Assembly: GCA_000827325.1 (NCBI GenBank)
Contig: KN832885.1
Span: forward strand, 682,001-746,000
Direction: 5' to 3'
DNA length: 64,000 nucleotides
From: Oidiodendron maius Zn
Taxonomy: Eukaryota; Ascomycota; Leotiomycetes; Myxotrichaceae
Shown: positions 35,532-44,620 of the stretch, piece after piece
How the letters are laid out: each line of letters begins with the position of its first letter
Numbering within the stretch: the stretch's first letter is position 1
Program-made: the position numbers and the translations under genes
The notes under the pieces: generated by a model
The model's database searches: none
What the model was told of the DNA's origin: nothing
What the model saw: the letters and a program-made list of their open reading frames with translations, nothing else

Positions 35532-36830
35532 CTAATACTCTAGAACTTCTCGTATGGCATCATATACCCCTAAGAGTAAAAGTCAGGATCATTTATGAGA
35601 AGTAGCTACAAAGATAATGAGACTAAGATGACTCACTTGCAACATCTGGCAATATAAATTGTTCGTATGCCAACCCAGTATGGGTGGTCCACCCTGCAAT
35701 CCTTTTTATTGGAGCATTCAAATGCAAGAACGCACCTTCCTGGATAGTGGCAGCTACTTCGGCTCCAACACCAAAGTTAACCATGCTCTCGTGCACAATT
35801 ATAGCACGTCCCGTCCGAGACACGCTCTCGAGGACAGTTTGTCTATCCCACGGATATATTGTTCGTAAATCAATGAGTTCGATATTAGCACCCGTGATGT
35901 CTTTCTCTGCAGCTTCAATCGCCGCAGAGCAAGTATACAGAGGACGACCGTACGATATAATAGTTAGATCCGATCCAGGTTTCAGAATCTCAGCTTTGCT
36001 TAGCGGAAGCGTATAAAATTCATTGGGTACTTCCTCAACCGCAGCGCGGTAAAGAATTTTCGGCTCCATGAAAATGACCGGATCCTCCGATTCCAGAATT
36101 GCTGATAGGAGAAGACCCTTAGCCTGAGTAGGAGAGCGAGGCATGACAACTCGGAATCCCGGTACGTGGCAAAATAACGCTTCTGGAGATTGGGTATGAT
36201 ACCTTGTCCATGGATTAGCATGCGGGAGTTGAGTACCAAAGACGAGACATACAAAGCACCATGGCCAACACCACCACATGGCATCCTAATAACGAGACCA
36301 CCTATATTTCCACCTGTTGCGCCTTCACGATACCGAAACTTTGAGGCCTCATTCACAATCTGATCAAAAGCGGGGAAGACATAGTCGGCAAATTGGATTT
36401 CAACCACAGGCTTCATTCCCTCTGCGGCCGCCCCGATGGCCGTGCCCACAAAGCCCTGTTCCGTCAGAGGCGTATTAAAGACTCTGTCCTCACCAAACTC
36501 TGACTGGAGACCCATCGTACACCTGAATACCCCACCAAATGCCACATCTTCCCCAAAGCAGAGCACTTTGCTCGAGGTGCCCAGAGCTGTTCGCAATGCC
36601 GAATTCACTGCTTGGTAGAGATTTAGGCGTTGAGAAGGACCATTCTGGGGTAATCCAGGAGTGGTACCAAGCGTATCAGCGGTATGGTGGAGAAGGGGTG
36701 TCTTGCTGAAATCTATTGGAACATTCAGTCGCGGCCTCGCAATCGCAGATGCACCAGTAGAAAAGGCACGCAAGGATGCGACCTTGAGGGTGGCTTTAAC
36801 TGAGGTTCGAAGAAGCATCCTGAAGAACAA
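35532..36830 (-). CDS. 2-oxoacid dehydrogenase E1 component, beta subunit (branched-chain type, mitochondrial)
   Basis: Three exons (36253..36830, 35637..36202, 35532..35569) give 393 residues. The N-terminal [20 protein letters not shown] is a plausible mitochondrial presequence. Transketolase-type motifs are [70 protein letters not shown] (restored by splicing), [10 protein letters not shown] and a C-terminal domain ending [12 protein letters not shown]. Length and motifs match full branched-chain E1-beta. It forms an alpha2-beta2 heterotetramer with the neighbouring alpha product in the mitochondrial matrix. It is divergent from the lipoyl-domain gene downstream. Confidence 0.94.
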
Positions 36831-36896
36831 TGAGCATCGTTCCGCACACTCCCATTCTCATATCACGAGCTTTGAGCTTTCACCGTTCAACGATGT

Positions 36897-37186
36897 CGTC
36901 ACGTAATCCTGTGCCTGCCCCTCTGATTACCTATTCCATCATCCCCCACAGTCCCTCGATATTCGAGATCCAGACTTGCCATCTCGGGTATTTGCGGCGT
37001 AACGAATCTGAGGCTTGTGCCCGTCTCGCTACAGACTTCCTGCTCTCGGCGATCGACACACAGCCTCTAGTTGTCTCGCTTATTCATGATGTTCTTCGCC
37101 GACGGCCCGAAGTTGTCTCCGAGCAAATGGGATGTTCTGCCTGCCTCCGAGCTGTACCATTAGGCATTCAAGGGAGTATTCCCTAG
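36897..37186 (+). CDS. Possible small unrecognised ORF
   Basis: An open frame with ATG at 36893 encodes about 97 residues (starting MSSRNPVPAPLITYSII) with coding-like composition but no recognised domain. It starts 60 bases upstream of, and divergent from, the E1-beta start codon, within what should be its promoter. It could be a gene fragment or chance. The rest of 36831..37422 shows nothing. Confidence 0.2.
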
Positions 37187-37422
37187 AGCACAATACCCTT
37201 GTTGAGGCTCTAGCTGCATTCATCCAACTAAAATGACAGAAGAATGTCTAGTCGTTCCTTCGTTCGACCGGCACTGGTGTCTAATACCGCCTGCTGAAAT
37301 CAGAGTGGTTCTTAGAGTGTATATTTGCAGACAGGGCTGCATGAGGCACCTTTCCCTGATACACATATCTAAATTTTACATCGTGTCAGAATAGCTGCTG
37401 GATTTTGAATAAAATACTTCAC

Positions 37423-37986
37423 ATGTGGTGCCGACTTTCTCGACGAATGCATTGGATCTCCACATCTTGGAGGTTGGGGCCTTCCCGAACGAAGCTCCGC
37501 TTCACAGCACCAAAATACCAACTCTCCCGCTATTTCCAATCATCGCCAATAGTGCATAGGGTAATTCCATATAACCTGGCAGATATTGGAGAAGGTAATG
37601 CAATACGCAAAATAATGGCAAAATAAATTCTTACGAAGGTGATGATTGCGCTAGGGATCACGGAGTGTCAAATTCTCAGTTGGTCGGTCAAACCTGGAGA
37701 CCGAGTCCGGCAATTTGACAAGATCTGCGAAGTACAGTCAGATAAGGCATCAGTTGAGGTAGGTGTATTGAATTGTTGCGCACTTCCTATTAAATCGATT
37801 GTACTGATTTCCAGGACCAGATCACCTCTCGGTTTGATGGGGTTATCAAAAAGCTCCATTACAAAATAGATGATATGGCGAAAGTTGGAAAGGTACCATT
37901 TTATATCTAAAAGGGATCCGCATATAATAGCTAATAATAAGTAGCCACTTGTTGATATCGATGTTGACGACAATCTCCAAAACTAA
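37423..37986 (+). CDS. Lipoyl-domain-only E2-like protein (branched-chain acyltransferase N-terminus)
   Basis: Four exons (37423..37594, 37655..37758, 37815..37892, 37945..37986) give 131 residues. The Arg-rich N-terminus is a plausible mitochondrial presequence, followed by [15 protein letters not shown] and a complete lipoyl domain: [15 protein letters not shown], the lipoylation site [10 protein letters not shown] (Lys), [12 protein letters not shown] and [13 protein letters not shown] stop follows within four residues. The peripheral-subunit-binding and acyltransferase domains of normal E2 (about 300 further residues) are absent. Just downstream (38050..38090) is a sequence repeated at 42.5 kb, so an insertion may have cut the gene. 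Alternatively it works as a free lipoyl carrier for the neighbouring E1 pair. An acidic QDGRDTAEQSPVQET-like stretch at about 38008..38052 could be a remnant of the E2 linker. Confidence 0.85.
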
Positions 37987-38669
37987 TTGAATCCCGCAAT
38001 ATAATTACAAGACGGACGAGATACTGCTGAACAGTCGCCCGTTCAAGAGACTTGATACAGTCGCTTGCACAGCCGGCTTCCCCTACCCAAAACTTTTGCG
38101 GCCTATTGTGCAAATGAGGTTAAGCGCAAGGCGCTATTAAAGTAATCCTTCACAGCGCTTGACTCGTAAGAGTATATAAGGACTTGCGGCGTGTGTGGCT
38201 AACCATCTTCTTCAAAATCCTTCCAGGGATACTTCTACAAGTCAAGCTGCTTGTAGGATCAATTAGGGATCAAAGTGGAGCAGGTTGAATTAGGCAGGGG
38301 GAGCAGACTACGCCTCTACAACCGTACAATTTAATACTCTTCGAAGGAAATACCGTGATAGCTACGAGCGTTAGTGAATTTTATAACCTAAGGCGTTAAT
38401 GAATTCCTATCGATTATAAAAAAGAAGTCAAAAGGCTTGAACTATTACTAAGTGGCTAATTAACTTTTCCAAATGGCGGTGTATTGTTTTCAAGTGCAAT
38501 TCTCAGGGGGTACCACAGGCATCCCCGAATTATCCGCTCGCAATGGCCTAGGACATTGCAAACTTCCAAAACTTACAACGACAGAAGACCCCAAGTCCAA
38601 ACCATCAACTGCACGTACATCCCTTGGGACATTACTTATCATTATAGCATCCAGACGCCAAAAGAAACC
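37987..38669. repeat. Post-E2 spacer containing a dispersed repeat copy
   Basis: Bases about 38049..38090 (ACAGTCGCTTGCACAGCCGG and onward to CTACCCAAAA) recur in inverse orientation at about 42518..42560 with one or two changes. No full gene is seen between here and 38670. Confidence 0.5.
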
Positions 38670-40110
38670 TCATAAATGGTTACTTGCCTGGAGCTGGCCA
38701 GCAGCAATCTTCGCTCTCGTCTCGACCGAAAGCCGCTGTCGATGAATCGATGGTTTAAAAACAGCCTGAGACTGTTGGAGCACCGGTATACAGCTTGCTA
38801 TCCTGGCGTACCGTTGATCATCGTTCATCCTTTTCGCCATCTTCAGCCAACCCTTGGTCATGAAAAGGATTGATCGGTCCGAGAAGTTGACTGTGTTGAC
38901 GTTGGCGCCGGATTCTAGGAGTTGTTCAACAGTAGAACGAAATCCTTGTCGAGCTGCTATCACTAATGCAGTATTGCCGCGACGATCCTTCAAGTCAATT
39001 CCAATGCCCAGCTGCAGAAGCTCTTCAGTGCATCTGTAGCGGTCCTTGCTATCACACCATTCGTCCCACGCTTTCAGCATCGCTATCTGCGGCGAATCAC
39101 CTTTGGCGTCAATTAACGACGAGTAGCCAAGTGCTTTAACAACAGCAGACCAAGATTGACCTGTTCTTTGAGTTGACGAGCAGAGTTTCTTGAAGTCTAG
39201 CATAAGGTTACCCGAGTTGAGAGAGCTTGCAAGCGACATTTTGGCCATCAGAGCTTCGTAATGCTCTCGAGATCCCTCGTTCCAGAAAAAGTGGTCCTTA
39301 AGATCAAGATATTGACCAACACAGGGTCAATCAACTCGTTGTAAAAGGTCATTGAATCATCTTGGACTATTCCTAGAGTTGCGTGCCGAAAATTTGGTGG
39401 TCCACGTGGGAGCCGATCCCAAACAAAGCAGTCCATGAAACTTTCCCCGGAAGAATTCTGCACCATAATATCGGCACCATTGGCAACCAAAGTTTTCAAA
39501 CCCTTGACTGAGAAGTATGTGCTGCTAATGTAGTAAAATAGTGACGTGTTGTCGTAGAAGTCTCTCTGCCTCAACTCACGTTTAGTATACGGTAATTCCG
39601 CAACACCTGCGTCAAGTGCTATCTCCTGAAACGTCGAGCAACCGCAACTTCCACAGCGATAGTCTCCATCCACTTCAACATCCCATATCGCAACACCAGC
39701 TAAGTGTTGAGATCTACAAGGCCGAAGCTCCACCAACAAACAACTTCGGGAAAGAGGAGGCTTCAGCTTCCTGTTCTCAGATGCTGTTCGAAGTAATGAT
39801 CGCCTCGCAGCAGTAGGATTCTCTTCAATGACTTCCGCGTCATCATCGTCGGGATCGAGTTGATCGTCATCAAGATGTCCCAACCCCGTTGCTCCTCTTC
39901 TGTAAGAATGGACCGGAGCTTTGATGAGAGTCGCTTCAGTACAGTGGCTAAAGGTTTGGCCCCCCAGCTTATTCTTTCGCTCTCATGGTTGGAACTTCCT
40001 CTGTAGATTGAAGACGTCTCACTGGATCGAAAAGTAGACGTTAGAGAAACCCAGGAAGATGTCAGTGTACTCGTCATAGAGTGACAGTAAACTCTGGTGA
40101 CGGTTCTCAG
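38670..40110 (-). pseudogene. Ankyrin-repeat protein gene, apparently damaged
   Basis: Read 5' to 3' on the minus strand: a fragment with SLLSLYDEYTDIFLGFSNVYF ends at a GTGAGA donor near 40023. An acceptor TTCTTACAG near 39904 leads into RGATGLGHLDDDQLDPDDDD and a frame with NTSLFYYISSTYFSVKGLKTLVANGADI (ankyrin-like). Around 39290..39320 the frame shifts by one base, and the protein continues DLKDHFFWNEGSREHYEALMAKM. A clear ankyrin repeat follows (RRGNTALVIAARQGFRSTVEQLLESGANVN). No start exon could be found, and the frame change is too tight for an intron. I therefore call it a pseudogene or a gene with a sequence error. Ankyrin proteins of this type are large, variable families in fungi, with no known function here. 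Confidence 0.6.
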
Positions 40111-40846
40111 GTGTGCGGGCAAGTATTTACTTCCAAGCTTATTCACGCGATCTGTAACATTTAGATCTAGTTGTTTCTTGACCGGAATCTCGACACCTCC
40201 CGGCCCTCTGCTCACATGATCCCGCGCCGCTTTTGCTCACCTCGGCTCAGGCCCGGCTCAACTTCAGCTCAGGTCTACTCAGGTCGGCTCAGGTCAGAAA
40301 TCGTCAACTTTTGTCGGGAGCCCGAAAGGCCTTCTTTCCCAGCCAGGGGTCCCAAATCGGTTCACACTGTACGCTTATTCCTAGACAGTCATCACCCCGT
40401 TCTGCCTATCTTCATGCAGGGACCTTGTTCTGTGTCTTGCTTCAAGGTGTTTTACGCTGTCCTCTCGTGGTGGGCTCACGGCAGATTGTGGTATTGCATG
40501 GTAAACAGGAGCCATTTCCAAAAGATATCAAGAGGAAATGTAGTTTACTATTCAAGGCAGCTATTCCGAGAATGTCTATGACCCCGGGTGGATGTTAGGT
40601 TTGTTGTGCTGAAGAGTATATGTGGTGTCTCGTCACGGTGGGCATCTCGCCACATAGAGATGGACGTTAGTCGCAGATAGCATGGGAATATGATGGCAAA
40701 AAAGGCCACAGCCCCTAAAGGAAAGGGGTCAAACAATAGTCTTACCAAAGAATGAAGTACTGCTGTCAGTTACAATATCACTGGTACTACACTTGTGATT
40801 CTCTGCTAGATAGCTGATCCGGTATTATTGGCTATTATAACTCCTC
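40111..40846. repeat. Intergenic with a GGCTCAGGT-type short repeat
   Basis: At about 40238..40300 the unit CTCAGGTC/CGGCTCAGG repeats imperfectly five or six times. No gene seen. Confidence 0.5.
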
Positions 40847-41519
40847 TTACACCTCTTTTAAACCATTCTCTATATATTTCCGATTAAACACCTTTCCTGT
40901 CCCTACGTATTCCTCCTCATCCCAGCTTAGTGTAACCATCTCTATAGGAACTCTTATATACAAATGGGCGTAGAAATCAGTAATTAGCATCCTATCGTCG
41001 CCTCCCGTATATCCGACTCGGCATGTCTTGTTCTTAATCGTGTGCTCGTCAAGGATAGTAAAGGTAAGTTGGGCGAAGTTAGGATGTTCGTGCTCTCTCA
41101 TCCAAGCACGAATCTCATCATCTGACTTGCCGAAGAACGGGGACTCGAAGGCTCGCATAGGCTTACGGGAGCCATGGGTAATCGAGTCTAAATCGGTGGT
41201 TGTAAGGATACAAGGAGAGACCCCAGGATCGCCGACATCCATATCCAAGAGGCCCTTATAGGATTCTTCTATAAACTCATCAAGGATCTATAAGGGAGCA
41301 TTAGAAGGGAGGAAAAGGTTAATAGCTCATTATTTAAGAAAGAAAGTAAAGAAATTAAACCAACATGTAAAAACTATGGGCATAAGAAGGAATAACTGAT
41401 ACTCGTACATTTAGAGGGATACTAGCGATACAAAAGACAGGATACATCGTCGCACCGCCTGCGATTGTGTCTTCTGCTTGGATATTAGGTTGATGCTCTT
41501 GCTTCATAGAGGAGGGCAT
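40847..41519 (-). CDS. Small unrecognised protein
   Basis: Two exons, 41409..41519 and 40847..41287 (intron GTACGA...TATAG), give 183 residues; an in-frame ATG at 41549 would add ten. Translation contains GGATMYPVFCIASIPLN, ILDEFIEESYKGLLD, SPFFGKSDDEIRAWMREH and AQLTFTILDEHT, and ends RKYIENGLKEV. It is a balanced, soluble-looking protein without signal peptide or known motif. The clean splice and coding-like composition support a real gene. It lies in an AT-rich accessory region. Confidence 0.6.
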
Positions 41520-41549
41520 TTTCGTGAGGAAATAGAGTCTGTTCAGCAA

Positions 41550-42997
41550 TAGCTTAATATATTAGAGTAATAAGATTTTGATATCTTCTCTCTGTAGAGG
41601 AGATGCTCTTTTTGCCTGTTAACTGCTAAAGTATTAAATTGGGGGCCTCATTATCCTAACCGCAGCTATATGATATTATATACTCCAAACTTCCCAGCCT
41701 GTGACGTAATGTAGCTAATCCAATTACGTATATATTATACCAAGTATATCAATGACGAAGGAAAAGCATAGTAAGATCTTACCACACTGTCCACGCCCCT
41801 AATAATTGTTCATTCCCCACTTTTTTACTACTCCCTACTTATTTACCATAGAACCCTCTAGAATACCGATTTTTTTAGCAGAATATAAGCAACACCAATG
41901 ATACTTACACCTAGTATAGAGTATGTACTGCTGAATCCTCTCAAACATAGCTTTTCAAGAGTTGAAACTAACGTATAAGACCCTCCCTAAGTCAGAAATT
42001 CTGACTGATTCTAAGCTAGATGATCAAATACTAACCACCTCATTTGATACAAGATATGACCAGCACATTGCAATTAAGACTACACTCTTATTTTTCCTTT
42101 TTCTACCTATTAGCATATCCACTTGTTAGCAGTGACGAGCGAGGAACTGAGATGATGGAAGAACTTAAGTAGTTTGGCAAAGAAACGAAGGCCAGACAGA
42201 AATCTTAAATTAGGGAGGGACTATTCTCCTTGGGAAAGGGCTAAGGCTACGCCATGTTTGCAAGAAGCATATGCATGGGGATGTATTTTTGTGGGGGGTT
42301 TCCTGGGTAGACTCCCTAGAAGCCTACTTAAGTCTCCCTGAGTATGGTCTTGTAGGGTTGAAAGTATTCGTATGGTAGAGCCAAAGAATATTAAAGAATA
42401 TTTGGCTACCGAAAACAAGAGTAGGAACGTGATTGAGCGCGGGAGTAGAGCCTGAGCAACCTTGTCAAGGAATTTGAGCGCATAGAACCCCTGGCCAACA
42501 AGAAGTCAAAAAATTTGGGGTAGGGGAAGCCGGCCGTGCAAGCGACTGTAAACTTCGAGCCTAGCCTAGAATTGTTCAAAAATGACATTCAATTGAACAT
42601 GCGTTGCGCCTTTCCCTAGATGTCGGCTCCTCTGCCAAGGTAACTCATTTGTTAATTCCAGCTTTAGTTATATCCTTAAACGTTTCAATGTTAGCGTTGC
42701 AGATGTAAGGAAGAAGTAAAAATAGTTGAATTGTCAAGGACCACATCCTATATAACTTATCAGAATCGTCCCCTACCTCGCCGCATCATATAACGAGTAG
42801 GAGCCGGCAGTTAAGAGACTTCCTAATTTGTGTTCAATTATATCTGTGAAGCTTGATATTATGAGCCGCTGACTTAATATCCTGTATTTTCTATATATTC
42901 AAATCTCCAGTCCCATTTCGACAGGAAACCGATCTAGATACATCTCATCTTTCGGGTACAGCTTCACATAACATTGGTAATGTTATGAACACGTCTA
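41550..42997. other. AT-rich region with a dispersed-repeat copy
   Basis: About 1.4 kb with no supported gene. Bases 42518..42560 share a near-identical stretch, inverted, with 38049..38090. The surrounding 42221..42590 open frames look like mobile-element noise rather than genes. Confidence 0.45.
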
Positions 42998-43594
42998 TCA
43001 ACTTGAAACTATAGTGGGGGTTGTAGAGGCGATTTGCTTCAGTACATGAGCTAGGCACTCCTCCAGGCCGACTGTCGAATCTACGATGATAACATTGTCA
43101 TCTGGGCGGCACGGATTTTCCCACTTCTTGAAGAGCGCATGAGAGTCTTCGGCGCTGTGACTGGTTCCGCTGGCGCCGGCCGGGGGAAGATTCACGCCTG
43201 TCCGCTGACTTCTCAGCGAGGTTCTGGTTTGCAACCTTCGATCCAGTAGGTCGATATCGCCGACCTTGCACTCGATGTACTTGTAATCGTAGCCATACTT
43301 TCGGGCAAGGGCGATTCCGTCGTTTATCAACTCATTATAATTGCAGACAGAATCGATAATAATACTACGGCCTTGCTTAATCATATCTTCAGCCAGTGTC
43401 CAGTCAAGACGGTACGCAAGTTTTGCCGCTTGATCAAGAGACATATCCAATTCGAGAAAGAAAGACTTGATAAGGTCATGGTTAATAACCACCGCGTTAA
43501 TCAGTTCCGATTGTGCCAGCAGGTTCGCGATAGTGCTTTTCCCGGACCCCGGCGCACCTGACATTTGGATGATTAGCTTGAATGGCGAATGCAT
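42998..43594 (-). CDS. P-loop kinase-like protein (AAA_33 / zeta-like fold)
   Basis: Single exon, 198 residues. A Walker-A motif GAPGSGKST (residues 13-21) follows a first beta-strand (FKLIIQM). INHDLIKSFF and IIIDSVCNYNEL resemble the substrate-binding Asp and the Walker-B-type strand of small P-loop kinases. The length and the helical middle fit polynucleotide- or zeta-type small-molecule kinases. It would phosphorylate a small molecule or nucleotide using ATP. The frame is intact; the substrate is unknown. Confidence 0.8.
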   Translation of the reverse strand: MHSPFKLIIQMSGAPGSGKSTIANLLAQSELINAVVINHDLIKSFFLELDMSLDQAAKLAYRLDWTLAEDMIKQGRSIIIDSVCNYNELINDGIALARKYGYDYKYIECKVGDIDLLDRRLQTRTSLRSQRTGVNLPPAGASGTSHSAEDSHALFKKWENPCRPDDNVIIVDSTVGLEECLAHVLKQIASTTPTIVSS

Positions 43595-44259
43595 GATTAC
43601 TTTTTTTCATGGAATGTTAAAGATTCCAACCCGAACGGGAAAGATGCAGACAACATAACAGATGGTTGTTTGTGTCAGACATTGCTTATATAATTGATAC
43701 CCAATCCGGTGGATTGAAACCCAACCCTACAAGCATATAAACCCCTAAGCCATAGGATTATATCCTTAATTAATCAAAGTAGTTACACGTTCTTTATAGC
43801 TGTATTTATATGCCCTTTACGGTTCATCCTTCAGGATGTGATATCTGTAGAGATCTCACCGATCCTTAGTAGTTGTAGCCGCATTGAGTTTAGCGCTGCA
43901 TTGCTTGTAAACCTTAACAGTTTGACCTGAATCCTCACCTGCACGGAATCTGTTTCCGTTTGGAAAAGAGAGCAGGGCTGCTTTATCGGCTATGCTGGGT
44001 GAAGCGAGGGTGAGGCGGGTGAGCAGTGATCAGTGCACTCCTTTTGCAGTTCTTCCAATCTATGTCTATTTAAAAGTACAGAATCAATACACTACAGTTC
44101 AAGTGGGCGATATAACGTTATTCAATTATCTAAGGTTGTAAGCTGTATATAGCCACACTATAATTGCATTGTGCGCTGCCAGTCGCTACAGATATTCTGA
44201 TCATTCGTTCGGACCCGAATATCCGAATCTTGGCATCAAGCGTCCAGTCCTTGAGACAT
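43595..44259. repeat. Intergenic with copy of a dispersed ~120-bp repeat
   Basis: The stretch 43921..44030 (TTTGACCTGAATC...GGTGAGCAGTGA) recurs at about 57227..57345 with mainly transition differences, followed in both by GGTGAAGCGAG/GGGTGAG repeats. No gene. Confidence 0.6.
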
Positions 44260-44620
44260 TTAGAGCTCTGATATAGATTCCTTCATAGTTTCAGAGACTT
44301 GTATCTTTGTCGAGATATTAGCCAGTTCGGTTGGATTTAAGTGATTGCATTCGTCTAGATCAGCTGACGCGCCGTGGTCAATATATATTGATGCAGCAGG
44401 TCCTTCAAAGTGATCCTCTTCTTTTAGACTTAGACTGAATACAACCTTTGTTTTTGCACCTTCTTTTGCCTTTGTATGCAACACCTTTGACCAGGTCTTT
44501 TAACAATCTCCGTGCCCTTCTGTAGAGAGCAGCAAAGCCGAATGCCTGGCCAACGGAATCAGTGGGTTTGGGAGCACCCGCTGAGACGGACAGAATCAAG
44601 AGAAACAAGATAACTCTCAT
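44260..44620 (-). CDS. Short frames with signal peptide, directly abutting the upstream gene
   Basis: A frame begins at 44620 with MRVILFLLILSVSAGAPK, a good signal peptide, followed by a basic segment (LYRRARRLLKDLVKG) and ending at 44405. A second overlapping frame, 44260..44484, encodes an acidic, structured-looking C-terminal part (SLSLKEEDHFEGPAASIY). The two could belong to one small secreted protein, but no standard intron joins them. The start codon overlaps the stop codon of the upstream gene on the same strand (ATGA). Real expression is uncertain. Confidence 0.35.
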
